Shown here: one piece after another, positions 1 through 8,192 of the stretch | Position numbering within the stretch: position 1 is the stretch's first letter | Layout: each line of letters begins with the position of its first letter | Assembly (NCBI RefSeq): GCF_037039395.1 | Contig: NZ_CP146244.1 | Span: 62,001 to 126,000 of the forward strand | DNA from: Agrobacterium vitis | Lineage (GTDB): Bacteria; Pseudomonadota; Alphaproteobacteria; Rhizobiales; Rhizobiaceae | Reading direction: 5' to 3' | Length of the DNA: 64,000 bases | Notes under the pieces: generated by a model | The model's input: the letters and a program-made list of their open reading frames with translations, nothing else | The model's database searches: none | What the model was told of the DNA's origin: nothing | Position numbers and translations under genes: made by a program

Positions 1-44
1 CGTTTTCATTCAGTTCGATGGCCATTCAAATTGCCTTTATGATT

Positions 45-71
45 GGAGTACTCCAGTGGTATAGTTCACTG
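45..71. promoter_or_regulatory. Palindromes upstream of the gntR gene (candidate operator)
   Basis: Two symmetric elements lie about 80-100 bases before the GntR gene: a perfect 10-base palindrome GGAGTACTCC (45-54) and an overlapping inverted repeat CAGTG-N8-CACTG (54-71). GntR-family proteins bind short palindromes, often near their own gene, so autoregulation is possible. No clear -35/-10 pair was identified. Confidence 0.3.
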
Positions 72-146
72 AACTCCCATGCGCAATAATTTTTTGCAAA
101 CTTTGGCGCTGAGGTGTAAGCGGGAGCAAGGAATTCGGAGTCTGGC

Positions 147-887
147 ATGGTCCAAAAACAATCCAAGGTGCCTGTTTATCTACAGATCAAGCATTTTCTT
201 GAGGAACTTATTGATGGGTCAGATTATGGCCCTGGCGATCATATTCCAGCCGAACGGACCCTTGCTGACCAGTTGCAAGTCAACAGGCTAACTGTGAGGA
301 AGGCAATTGATCGCTTGGTATCTGAGGGAAAGCTCGAGCGGAACAGTACCAATGGAACCCGGGTGCCTGTACCCAGACTACTTCGTCCAGTCGAACCTCA
401 AAATTCAGGCGGCATAGCGCGTGTTATCCAGCTAAGCGGTGGGATATCCAGCAACAGGCTTCTTCATTTTGAACTGGCTAGAGCAAAGGAATCTATCGCC
501 AGTCATCTCAAAATTCCTGTAGGATCTGACATAGTTATCGTGCGACGACTTTGGCGCGTTGACAACACTCCTATCATTATTGAAACCAGCCATATTCCCG
601 CTCAGTACGTGCCCGGCTTAGAGGCAGAAGACTTAATTTCGGGGCAGTCTCTCTATAACATATTGGGGGAGCGGTATGGTATAGTTGCTGCATTCAGCAC
701 CCGAACATTCTCTGTACATACTCCGACAAGTTTCGAAGAACAAACACTTATGTTGCCGCCGCACTCATCTACACTTCTTATGCGACTACTCGTCGAAGAT
801 GCAAACCGACGACCCATTGAGTACGTCAGGTCTGTCAACCATCCTACTCATGTAAATTTCCGTAATTCGGTTCCTGCAAGAGAATAG
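147..887 (+). CDS. GntR family transcriptional regulator with UTRA domain
   Basis: A 246-residue DNA-binding regulator of the GntR/HutC type. Residues about 8-72 form the winged helix-turn-helix (VPVYLQIKHFLEELI, then PAERTLADQLQVNRLTVRKAI and DRLVSEGKLER). Residues about 90-240 fit the UTRA effector-binding fold (RRLWRVDNTPIIIETSHIP, then RPIEYVRSVNHP near the end), which usually senses a small metabolite. The ATG at 147 has GGAG about 7 bases upstream and gives a full-length family member. The gene is visibly more AT-rich than the operon at 2861-12187, suggesting separate acquisition. Its target is unknown. It stands alone, cut off from the downstream operon by transposon debris, and may control genes to the left of the window. 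Confidence 0.85.
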   Translation: MVQKQSKVPVYLQIKHFLEELIDGSDYGPGDHIPAERTLADQLQVNRLTVRKAIDRLVSEGKLERNSTNGTRVPVPRLLRPVEPQNSGGIARVIQLSGGISSNRLLHFELARAKESIASHLKIPVGSDIVIVRRLWRVDNTPIIIETSHIPAQYVPGLEAEDLISGQSLYNILGERYGIVAAFSTRTFSVHTPTSFEEQTLMLPPHSSTLLMRLLVEDANRRPIEYVRSVNHPTHVNFRNSVPARE

Positions 888-919
888 TCTCTGCTGCGAA
901 TTCCGATGATGCCGGACGG

Positions 920-1470
920 CTATTCCAATCTGAAGCCGGACAGTTGGTTTGCCTCTGGGTCGTTAGGTTTTTTGACCTGAAGCCGCTTGGCGGTCAAGGC
1001 CCGGGTTGTTTCAGCAGCGGTCACGGAACGTTGCTTTCGCGTGCTCTCGTCGGAGAGTTCGATGCGGTAGGCATTGTGGACAAGCCGGTCGAGGATGGCG
1101 TCGGCGATCGTGGGATTACCGATCATGTCGTACCAATGTTCGACGGGCACCTGACTGGTTACAATCGTGGACCTTTTCTCATAGCGGTCCTCAACGATCT
1201 CCAGGAGGTCGCGCCGTTGCTCGTCGCTGAGTTTCTCCGGGCCTCAGTCATCAAGGATGAGCAGGTCAGTTCTGGCGAGCGTCTTCAGGACTTTTAGATA
1301 TCGGCCGTCGCCACGCGCCAAGCAAGGGTGGCGAAGAGCCTGGGGAGGCGATGATAGGCGACGGAGAAGTCTTCACGGCATGCCTTGTATCCGAGAGCGC
1401 AGGCAAGCCAGCTCTTGCCCACGCCGGCTGGCCCGATCATGAGCAGGCTGTTACGCTGCCGGATTCCGCC
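920..1470 (-). pseudogene. istB: IS21-family IstB helper ATPase, decayed
   Basis: Read on the minus strand from about 1450, the sequence gives MIGPAGVGKSWLACALGYKA (Walker A of IstB), then LPRLFATLAWR, a frameshift near 1300, LKTLARTDLLILDD followed by a stop where IstB has Trp-Gly, then [20 protein letters not shown] and [20 protein letters not shown] to the normal C-terminus near 920. The N-terminal DNA-binding part is missing. IstB assists IstA transposase in IS21 elements. With a frameshift, an in-frame stop and a lost N-terminus, it cannot be functional. It abuts an IS66 fragment near 1470, so one element probably broke the other. Confidence 0.85.
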
Positions 1471-1625
1471 AACCCCAGACCTTCACACCACTCGGAACCG
1501 AGGTCATCGCAGACCCTGCATACAATCGAGAATGCGGCCCAGCGCATCCGTGTCAATATCGCTATCCACGCGGATGCGTCTGCCCCGACCAAGTTCGATC
1601 GTTACATCGCTGCACTTCCGGCGTG
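1470..1625 (-). mobile_element. IS66-family fragment (end of TnpA, start of TnpB)
   Basis: On the minus strand a segment reads VTIELGRGRRIRVDSDIDTD and then ALGRILDCM, resembling the C-terminus of IS66 TnpA. It is followed at once by MTSVPSGVKVW, resembling the start of IS66 TnpB (usual form MIPVPSGVRVWLA). The similarity stops at about 1470, where the IstB remnant begins. It is a short non-functional scrap; the family call rests on remembered IS66 motifs. Confidence 0.55.
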
Positions 1626-1689
1626 ATGTCATCGGCGATTCCGTGGCCGCGGGCTGGCAGTCAGCGGTCTATCTTCGCAAGACGGCCTT

Positions 1690-2031
1690 CAACGTCTTCC
1701 GATTACCCACATTGTCGGCGAGTTCCGATGGAGATGCCGAAGGCGATGTCATTGAGGCGGGTCAGGCCTCGCCATACGACCATGTTTCCGGGAGGTGGAT
1801 CGTGCTTGCGAGCGAGATAGCCACCGGCATGGCGATCTGGAGCAAATAGGAGGCAAGGGTCCTGCGCTGGATGCGCGGCGTGGGGCGCGCTGCATCGATG
1901 CTGTCGAGTGTCGCGATTTCAGTCGGGGTAAGAATTATCTCCGGCTTCGCCTCGGGCTTTTCCCGTGCAGACATGGTGAGGAAAAATATCCGCCAGCTGA
2001 CCACCGCAATCGGGGCGAGGAACTTCGCCAA
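1690..2031 (-). pseudogene. C-terminal remnant of an IS4-type transposase
   Basis: Minus-strand translation gives PEIILTPTEIATLDSIDAAR and PTPRIQRRTLASYLLQIA. After a frameshift near 1840 it continues as GGYLARKHDPPPGNMVVWRG and LTRLNDIAFGISIG. This matches the characteristic tail of a DDE transposase group (usual form LGGYLARANDPPPGN-x-VMWRGLSRLTDI). The catalytic core is absent and the frame is broken, so it is dead. The exact IS group is not certain. Confidence 0.65.
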
Positions 2032-2079
2032 TCGATCTGCGGTCTTGAGGTATTAATGCGCTTCAGGTAACGCAGCATG

Positions 2080-2450
2080 TCGAAATGCAGCGAGCTGGTT
2101 CACTGGCTGTCGGCGCGGCCGTCGCGCAAGCCCCCGAGATGACGTTCGGCCGATTGCTTTTCAATCCGGCGCACTTCGACCTTCATATCCATCAAATGTC
2201 TGGCGAGAGTGGAGTCGCGGGTAACGAAGATCGTCTGGGCGATCCACAGATTGTCGATGGTCAGATCGAAGAGCGCCTTTAACTCCTCGTACCCATCCGC
2301 TGAGAGCTTCAGGCTCAGCGAGGCTTTCCTGCCACCTCCTGCTGCAGGCTGTCGACACGACTTTCCAGCAACGGGACCTCGTTTGACGTCGAGGTGCCGT
2401 TTTTCTCGAACGCTTCGAATGCGGTTTCAAAGACACGGCTTCTTCGCCAC
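2080..2450 (-). pseudogene. Na/Pi-cotransporter family protein, C-terminal PhoU-like remnant
   Basis: In the minus-strand frames one reads VFETAFEAFEKNGTSTSNEV, LLESRVDSLQQEV, a break, then SADGYEELKALFDLTIDNLW, STLARHLMDMKVEVRRIEKQ, SAERHLGGLRDGRADS, a stop and LHFDMLRYLKRINTS. This is the cytoplasmic helical PhoU-like tail of NptA-type sodium/phosphate cotransporters. The membrane domain is missing, and at least one frameshift and one stop interrupt the rest. I could not identify the adjoining stretch 2451-2676, which also lacks a convincing gene. Confidence 0.6.
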
Positions 2451-2676
2451 ATCACTTTCTCTTTTGGGAAGTTCCATCAAGCACCGCGGGCAACTTGGGA
2501 GGTTCGCTGCCAACCGGCTTCCTGTCCGCGACGCTTCGCACTCAGGATAAGGGATGCAAACCGCATGTCGTAGCGCGGTCGTAGCCTGTCCGGATCGCTA
2601 CGAAGCAAAACCAAACCCCCCTTCAGTAATGCGCTCGATGCAAGCGTCACACCGGTTCCTTCTCCAATCCTCATTG

Positions 2677-2692
2677 TGATCGATATCGATCA
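2677..2692. promoter_or_regulatory. Perfect 16-base palindrome upstream of the sugar-phosphodiester operon
   Basis: TGATCGATATCGATCA is perfectly symmetric and lies about 170 bases before the DeoR-type gene. It shares the CGATCA half-site word with the inverted repeat at 2814-2831, so both could bind the same repressor and permit looping. This is inferred from symmetry only. Confidence 0.35.
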
Positions 2693-2796
2693 TTGATTCA
2701 AAATGGTTTTGATTTTCGCATCTCACCCGTCTCGCTCGGGCAAACATCATCCGCAGAACTGCTGCTGCGCAACATGTTTCGTCATCAATCTGTCAT

Positions 2797-2831
2797 TTGA
2801 CAGAGATAGATAACGATCATACGAATGATCG
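2797..2831 (+). promoter_or_regulatory. Candidate promoter and operator of the acc-like operon
   Basis: TTGACA at 2797-2802 is followed after 17 bases by TACGAA (2820-2825), a usable -35 with a weak -10. Overlapping it is the inverted repeat CGATCAT-ACGA-ATGATCG (2814-2831). Transcription from here would begin near 2832, after the ATG at 2825, which favours the GTG start at 2861. A repressor on the repeat would block the -10 region, typical of DeoR-family autoregulation. Confidence 0.45.
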
Positions 2832-2860
2832 AATTAGATCACCATTCGAAGAGAGACACC

Positions 2861-3634
2861 GTGTTAACAGCCGCCCAGGACCGCCAGGCAAAAATCGCAG
2901 AGCTGCTGCGCGAGGAGCAGTTTGTCGCGATCAATACGCTAACTGAACGTTTTCAAATCTCGCTGGCAACAGCGCGGCGCGATCTTGGCGACCTCGAGCA
3001 GGCCGGCGTACTTCGCCGGACGCATGGTGGTGCGGTGAGCGTCAATCAGGTCGGTCAGGACCCAACGCATGCTGCGCGCGCCATTTCGCGTCAAGCAGAG
3101 AAGGCAGCCATTGCTGCCGTCGCCGCGGGGATGATCGCCGACGGTGACGCAGTCTTTCTCGATGCCGGAACGACCGCACTTGAGGTCGCCAAGATCCTGT
3201 CGGCTCGCAAGGGTTTGACGCTGATCTCCAACGGTCTTGATATTGTCGCCGAGCTCTCCCGGGGCGAAGGGAACACCATTTATTCCGTCGGTGGTGAGTT
3301 CACCGATACGAACCGCTCCTATCGCGGACCGCATGCGGAAAGCTTCATTCGCCAATTCAACGCCGACAAGCTGATCCTCAATGCCAGCTCGATCGATCTC
3401 GATCGCGGCCAGATCTGCACATCGACACCGATGAACGCCAGCGTTCAGAAAGCCATGATCGAAGTCTCGAGCCGTGTGATCGTGGTCGCCGACCACTCGA
3501 AGTTCACGAAATCCAGCCTGTCGGTCACAGCAAAAATCGAGGACGTCGGTGTGATTATCACCGACGTCGGCACCAGGACCATCATCGACACGGTGCCAGA
3601 AAAACTGCGGAGGAAGTTCGTGATCGCGAACTAG
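2861..3634 (+). CDS. DeoR family repressor, AccR-like
   Basis: A DeoR-type regulator of 257 residues from the GTG at 2861. An in-frame ATG at 2825 would add 12 residues but sits inside the likely operator, and GAAGAGAG lies 4-11 bases before the GTG. The N-terminal helix-turn-helix shows the DeoR pattern (RQAKIAELLREEQFVAINTL, FQISLATARRDLGDLEQAG, LRRTHGGAV). The C-terminal sugar-phosphate sensor domain carries IADGDAVFLDAGTTALEVAK and VVADHSKF. It heads an operon laid out like accR-accABCDEFG of pTiC58, whose repressor AccR is DeoR-related and senses agrocinopine products. The ligand here is probably a phosphorylated sugar released by the downstream enzymes, which is inference. Confidence 0.85.
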   Translation: MLTAAQDRQAKIAELLREEQFVAINTLTERFQISLATARRDLGDLEQAGVLRRTHGGAVSVNQVGQDPTHAARAISRQAEKAAIAAVAAGMIADGDAVFLDAGTTALEVAKILSARKGLTLISNGLDIVAELSRGEGNTIYSVGGEFTDTNRSYRGPHAESFIRQFNADKLILNASSIDLDRGQICTSTPMNASVQKAMIEVSSRVIVVADHSKFTKSSLSVTAKIEDVGVIITDVGTRTIIDTVPEKLRRKFVIAN

Positions 3635-3691
3635 GGCTCGATGTCCCCGCCAATCCGTCAATAGAAATTTGTTAAGTCCGGGAGAGGACCG

Positions 3692-5257
3692 ATGGTAAAA
3701 ACTGATCGCAGAAATTTCCTAATTGGCGCAAGCGTTGCCGCGCTCGCATCGACCACGAGCATGAAATTCGCCTTTGCAGCAGATCGCCGCGCGTTGCGGA
3801 TCGGCGTCAACGGCCTGCCGAGTTCGCTTGAGCCGATCAACGGTATCAGCAACACCGGTCCCCGCATCATCAACCAGATCTTCGACACTCTCATCCGTCG
3901 CGACTATTTCGCTGACGGCGCAAAGGGAAATGGCATCAAGCTGGTGCCGGCACTCGCCGAAAGCTTTGAACGCATCGACGACAAGTCGGTACGCTTCAAG
4001 CTGCGCCAGGGCGTTAAATTCCACAACGGCGCCGAGATGACTGCCGAGGACGTAGCCTTCACCTTCTCTTCCGAGCGTCTTTGGGGCGATGAGGCGATCA
4101 AGACAGTCCCGAACGGCCGCAATTTCTCGCCGAACTGGGATGAGCCGGTCGTCGAGGACAAGTACACGGTTGTTCTGCGGACCAAGACGCCGTCCTATCT
4201 CATCGAAAAGTATCTCGGTTCCTGGCTCGGCCCCATTGTCCCGAAGGAATATTACAAGAGCCTTGGCGCGGTCGCCTTCGGCAACAAGCCGATCGGTACC
4301 GGCCCGTACAAGTTCCAGGAACTGGTCGCCAACGATCACGTTACGCTGGAAGCCAACGACGCCTATTGGGGTGAAAAGCCCACGGCCTCGAAAATCACGT
4401 ATCAGGTCGTCGCTGAACCGGCGACACGCGTCGCCGGTCTCATCAGCGGCGAATACGATATCATCACCACTTTGACGCCGGACGACATGGCGCTGGTTGA
4501 CGGATACTCGGACCTCGAAACGCGGGGCACGCTGATCGAAAACGTCCACATGTTCACCTTCAACATGAACCAGCCGATCTTCCAGAACAAGACGCTGCGC
4601 CGGGCCCTGGGCCTCGCGGTCAATCGTCCTCTGATGGTCGAAGCACTCTGGAAGAAAACCGCGTCCATTCCGAACGGCTTCAACTTCCCGCACTATGGGG
4701 CAAGCTTCGATCCGAACCGCAAGGCGATGGAATACAACATCGAAGAAGCCAAGCGCCTGGTCAAGGAAAGCGGCTACGACGGCACGCCGATCACCTATCA
4801 CACGATGGGTAACTACTACGCAAACGCCGTACCGGCGCTAATGATGATGATCGAGATGTGGAAAGCGGTCGGCATCAACGTCGTGCCCAAGATCTACGCT
4901 CCGGGAACCACGCCTAAAGATCCCGACATTTTCATCCGCAATTGGTCGAATGGCCAGTGGCTGACCGATGGTCTCACGACCCTGGTATCCGAGTTCGGTC
5001 CTGGCCGCGGCATCCAGAAGCGCTGGGGCTGGAAAGCACCTGCCGAATTCAACGAACTTTGCGACAAGGTGGCCCAGATGAAGGATGGCGAGGAGCGCTC
5101 GGCCGCTTTCAATCGCCTGCGCGATATCTTCGAGGACGAGGCTCCTGCCGTGCTCTTGTATCAGCCGTATGACGTCTATGCCGCGCGCAAGGACGTCCAG
5201 TGGAGCCCTGTCTCGTTCGAGACCATGGAATTCCGCAAAAACCTGAACTTCAAATAA
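3692..5257 (+). CDS. ABC transporter substrate-binding protein, family 5 (AccA-like)
   Basis: A periplasmic solute-binding protein of 521 residues in the DppA/OppA family. The N-terminus carries a twin-arginine type signal (DRRNFLIGASVAALASTTSM, cleavage expected after about residue 29). The mature protein has the family core: RQGVKFHNGAEMTAEDVAFT, then GTGPYKFQELVANDHVTLEA and AYWGEKP. The start at 3692 follows GGGAGAGGACCG. It sits 57 bases after the repressor and before two ATPases and two permeases, so it gives the operon its specificity. In pTiC58 the protein at this position, AccA, binds agrocinopines A/B and the antibiotic agrocin 84, although its family was named for peptides. The ligand here is not readable from sequence. 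Confidence 0.87.
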   Translation: MVKTDRRNFLIGASVAALASTTSMKFAFAADRRALRIGVNGLPSSLEPINGISNTGPRIINQIFDTLIRRDYFADGAKGNGIKLVPALAESFERIDDKSVRFKLRQGVKFHNGAEMTAEDVAFTFSSERLWGDEAIKTVPNGRNFSPNWDEPVVEDKYTVVLRTKTPSYLIEKYLGSWLGPIVPKEYYKSLGAVAFGNKPIGTGPYKFQELVANDHVTLEANDAYWGEKPTASKITYQVVAEPATRVAGLISGEYDIITTLTPDDMALVDGYSDLETRGTLIENVHMFTFNMNQPIFQNKTLRRALGLAVNRPLMVEALWKKTASIPNGFNFPHYGASFDPNRKAMEYNIEEAKRLVKESGYDGTPITYHTMGNYYANAVPALMMMIEMWKAVGINVVPKIYAPGTTPKDPDIFIRNWSNGQWLTDGLTTLVSEFGPGRGIQKRWGWKAPAEFNELCDKVAQMKDGEERSAAFNRLRDIFEDEAPAVLLYQPYDVYAARKDVQWSPVSFETMEFRKNLNFK

Positions 5258-5275
5258 CAACGAACCGACAAAATT

Positions 5276-5301
5276 GGCGGTGCGCATCCGTGCGCACCGC
5301 C
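5276..5301 (+). promoter_or_regulatory. Intercistronic hairpin after the binding-protein gene
   Basis: A perfect 11-base-pair stem (GGCGGTGCGCA, loop TCCG, TGCGCACCGCC) lies 18 bases after the binding-protein stop and just before the ATPase ribosome-binding site. It has no U-run, so it is more likely an mRNA stabiliser or processing barrier that keeps binding-protein mRNA abundant than a full terminator. A near-identical stem lies after proX (46422-46443). Confidence 0.7.
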
Positions 5302-5316
5302 CCCTGGGAGGGAAGA

Positions 5317-6264
5317 ATGTCCACTTTGTTGAATGTTCGTAATCTCGTGGTCGAGGTTCCGGCACAAAAGATCAAAATCATAGATGATGTGAGCTTCTCC
5401 CTCGAGGCCGGGCAGACGCTTGGGCTCGTCGGAGAATCCGGCTGTGGCAAGAGCATCACCTGTTTTGCCGTTGGCAACATGCTTCCTCGCGGGATCGCCC
5501 AAACAGCTGGCTCGATCGAATTCGGAGTGGATCCGGCGGTAGTTGGCAAGGCCGGCAAACCGACCATCGCGATGATTTTCCAGGACCCGACGAGCAGCCT
5601 GAACCCGGTCCATACGATCGGCTATTACCTTGAATCGGCGCTCTACCGCCATCAGGGCCTAAGAGGCAGTGACGCCCGAATGGAGGCCATGCGCCTTCTT
5701 GAGCGGGTAGGTATCGACCGGGCCAAGAGCCGGCTTCGTTCGTATCCGCATCAGTTTTCCGGTGGCATGAACCAGCGGGTGATGATTGCTCATGCCCTTG
5801 CGGCCAAACCCCAGCTGTTGATTGCAGACGAACCAACGACAGCGCTGGACGTAACGATGCAGGCGCAGATCCTGCATCTGCTCGAAGAACTGAAAGCTGA
5901 AACCGGTATGGCCCTGATCATCGTTTCGCATGATCTGGGTGTCATCGCGCGTTTGGCCGACCGGGCAGCCGTGATGTATTGCGGCAAAATCGTAGAGACA
6001 GCACCCGTTGCCGAACTGCTGGACAGGCCAGCGCACCCCTATGCCCGCGCGCTTATCGACTGCATGCCAAGCATCGATGCTGCCGATCTCGAGCCGCCGG
6101 TTCCGATCCCCGGGTCCGTCCCGCTTCTCGATAGCCTGCCTGAGGGCTGTTATTTCCATCCGCGCTGTTCGCGGGCGAGCGGTGAATGCACCGCTCGCTT
6201 CCCGGCGCCTGCAAGGATCGGCCCCGCCCATGAAGCCGCTTGCTATCACCCGGTGGCCGCATGA
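5317..6264 (+). CDS. ABC transporter ATPase, DppD/OppD type (AccB-like)
   Basis: The first of two nucleotide-binding subunits of the importer, 315 residues. The open frame extends upstream to 5200, but the ATG at 5317 has a strong GGGAGGGAAGA site and starts where the family does (MSTLLNVRNLVVEVPAQK). Walker A is GESGCGKS (about residues 40-47), the signature is SGGMNQR, Walker B is LLIADEPTTALDVT, and the H-loop is VSHDLGV. The C-terminus has the oligopeptide-transporter extension (PAHPYARALIDCMPS, then EGCYFHPRCSRASGECTARF) with the conserved cysteines. It acts on the inner face of the membrane, hydrolysing ATP with its partner at 6261. The stop overlaps the next start by four bases (ATGA). 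Confidence 0.9.
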   Translation: MSTLLNVRNLVVEVPAQKIKIIDDVSFSLEAGQTLGLVGESGCGKSITCFAVGNMLPRGIAQTAGSIEFGVDPAVVGKAGKPTIAMIFQDPTSSLNPVHTIGYYLESALYRHQGLRGSDARMEAMRLLERVGIDRAKSRLRSYPHQFSGGMNQRVMIAHALAAKPQLLIADEPTTALDVTMQAQILHLLEELKAETGMALIIVSHDLGVIARLADRAAVMYCGKIVETAPVAELLDRPAHPYARALIDCMPSIDAADLEPPVPIPGSVPLLDSLPEGCYFHPRCSRASGECTARFPAPARIGPAHEAACYHPVAA

Positions 6265-7274
6265 CGACTCATCTTCTTAAGACGCGTGACCTGTCCAAGG
6301 CGTTCAAGCACAAGACTGGTTTCTTCGCCAAGCCAACCAGCCAATTCGCATGCAATGCCATTGATCTGGAGCTCGCCCCACGCGAGCGGCTGGGCGTTGT
6401 CGGCGAGTCCGGTAGCGGCAAGTCCACGCTCGGCCGACTTCTTCTCGGATTGACGCCGCCCACCAGCGGCGACATCTGGTTCGAGGGTGTCGATCACAAG
6501 GAGCGAAGCGCACAGGACTGGAAGCAGTTCCGCATCAGAACATCGCTCGTGCAGCAAAACCCATTGTCCGCGCTGAACCCGCAGATGACCATCGGTCAGC
6601 AGGTTGCCGAGGGCCTCCTGGTGCATCATGTCACTGATCGCTCAGGCGCCTATGAACGAGCCGCGGCCATGCTGGAGCGTGTCGGCCTGTCGAGTGCGAT
6701 GATGAGCCGCTATCCCCACCAGATGTCGGGCGGCCAGAGACAGCGCGTGGTTATCGCTCGTGCTCTGATCCTCGATCCGAAGCTCGTCGTCTTCGACGAG
6801 GCCGTCTCTGCGCTGGACGTTTCGGTGCAGGCGCAGGTCGTCGCCTTGCTGCGCGAGCTTTGGCAGGAGCTCAATCTCGCCTATGTCTTCATCACCCATG
6901 ACCTCCGTATCGTTCGTCATCTGGTTGATCGTATCGCCGTCATGTATCTCGGCCGCGTCGTTGAGACCGGAGATATAAAGTCGGTTTATCAGTGGCCACG
7001 CCATCCCTATACGCGCGCACTACTGGCGTCAGTTCCGACGATGGACCCAACGGTTCGCAACATAGAACCGCCGATCAAGGGTGAGCTCGACGCGTCAAAA
7101 GTCGCGCAGGGTTGTGCATTCCGTTCGCGCTGCCCATTCGCGATCGAAAGATGCGCAACCGAGACACCGGCCCTCCGACCGGTTGGTCAGCAAGTCGCGT
7201 GTCATCGGGCGGAAGAATTCCCGCAATCGATCGCGTCGTCGCCCGTGACCACGCCGCACAAGGAGATCGCGTGA
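6261..7274 (+). CDS. ABC transporter ATPase, DppF/OppF type (AccC-like)
   Basis: The second nucleotide-binding subunit, 337 residues from the ATG at 6261, which overlaps the previous stop (ATGA); a start at 6240 would lie within the upstream gene. Walker A is GESGSGKST, the signature SGGQRQR, Walker B LVVFDEAVSALDVS, and the switch histidine is in FITHDLRI. The C-terminal oligopeptide-type domain is present (PRHPYTRALLASVPTMDP, GCAFRSRCPFAIERC). It should pair with the preceding ATPase as a heterodimer under the two permeases. Its stop shares a base with the next start (TGATG), indicating translational coupling. Confidence 0.9.
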   Translation: MTTHLLKTRDLSKAFKHKTGFFAKPTSQFACNAIDLELAPRERLGVVGESGSGKSTLGRLLLGLTPPTSGDIWFEGVDHKERSAQDWKQFRIRTSLVQQNPLSALNPQMTIGQQVAEGLLVHHVTDRSGAYERAAAMLERVGLSSAMMSRYPHQMSGGQRQRVVIARALILDPKLVVFDEAVSALDVSVQAQVVALLRELWQELNLAYVFITHDLRIVRHLVDRIAVMYLGRVVETGDIKSVYQWPRHPYTRALLASVPTMDPTVRNIEPPIKGELDASKVAQGCAFRSRCPFAIERCATETPALRPVGQQVACHRAEEFPQSIASSPVTTPHKEIA

Positions 7275-8191
7275 TGGGTCCGTTCATTCTTGCCCGCATC
7301 GTCCGGGCAGCTATCGTGCTTGTCTCCACCGTAACGGTCGTCTTCGTTGTCCTCCGCCTGAGCGGTGACGCTGCTCAGCAGATGCTGCCTGATACGGCAA
7401 GCCCGGAGGCTCTGGCGGCATTTCGCACCAAATGGGGGCTGGATCGGTCGATATTTGAACAATACCTTATCTATGTCGGCAATGCGGTGCGCGGCGACTT
7501 TGGGACGTCCTATGCCGACGGCCGCGAGGTCTTCGAAATTGTCAAAGAGCGAATTCCGAAGACACTGCTTCTGACGGTGTCCGCCTTCTTTATCAGCATA
7601 ATGATTGGCATCCCGGCCGGTATCATCGCTGCTGTGCGCCGTGAGTCCCCAGTCGACAAGGGTGTTATGGCGGGAGCGGTGCTCGGCTACAGTATCCCAA
7701 ACTTTCTGCTTGGCTTGATATTCGTCTTTCTGTTCGCCGTCTGGCTGCGTGTGCTTCCAAGTTCCGGCAGCTCTTCCTGGAAACATATGATCCTTCCGGT
7801 GGCAACGTTCGCCCTCTTCAATGCGGCTGGCATTGCCCGGTTCATGCGTTCGACGCTGATTGACGTGATGGGCCAGCCCTACATCGCTGCCGCACGTGCA
7901 GACGGGATCCCGAACTGGGAGATCATTGTCCGGCATGCTTTGCCGAACGCTGCGATCCCGATGGTGACAACGCTCGGTTTTACCGCCGGTGGTCTGCTTG
8001 GCGGTGCTGTGCTCATCGAACCGGTGTTTGCGTGGCCAGGCCTTGGTAGCGGTTTTGTCGCCGCCACCAGCAGTGGCGACCTCTCCGTGGTTCAGGCAAT
8101 GATCCTGTTGTTCACCGCCTTCATGGTGACCATCAATCTGACCGTCGACGTCCTCTACGCGGTTCTCAACCCCAAGATCAGGAAGCAGTGA
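7274..8191 (+). CDS. ABC transporter permease, DppB type (AccD-like)
   Basis: An integral membrane permease of 305 residues. The frame is open from 7112, but the ATG at 7274 overlaps the preceding stop by one base and starts with the usual short cytoplasmic lead (MGPFILARIVRAAIVLVSTV). A TM helix comes first, then the DppB-type periplasmic stretch (WGLDRSIFEQYLIYVGNAVR, FGTSY), then further helices. The EAA-like coupling loop reads YIAAARADGIPNWEIIVRHA followed by LPNAAIPM, and the C-terminal helices contain LLGGAVLIEPVFAWPGLG. It pairs with the product of the next gene to form the channel. Confidence 0.9.
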   Translation: MGPFILARIVRAAIVLVSTVTVVFVVLRLSGDAAQQMLPDTASPEALAAFRTKWGLDRSIFEQYLIYVGNAVRGDFGTSYADGREVFEIVKERIPKTLLLTVSAFFISIMIGIPAGIIAAVRRESPVDKGVMAGAVLGYSIPNFLLGLIFVFLFAVWLRVLPSSGSSSWKHMILPVATFALFNAAGIARFMRSTLIDVMGQPYIAAARADGIPNWEIIVRHALPNAAIPMVTTLGFTAGGLLGGAVLIEPVFAWPGLGSGFVAATSSGDLSVVQAMILLFTAFMVTINLTVDVLYAVLNPKIRKQ

Positions 8192-8192
8192 T

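Noticed and set aside
79..291. A 70-codon plus-strand frame before and within gntR
   Set aside because: It overlaps the GntR gene in another frame, has no family motifs and a poor start context.
944..2550. Several plus-strand frames of 60-150 codons across the IS debris
   Set aside because: They are antisense shadows; the minus strand gives recognisable transposase and transporter motifs.
3719..4801. A 360-codon minus-strand frame opposite the binding-protein gene
   Set aside because: It is the complementary shadow of a GC-rich coding gene with strong family motifs on the plus strand.
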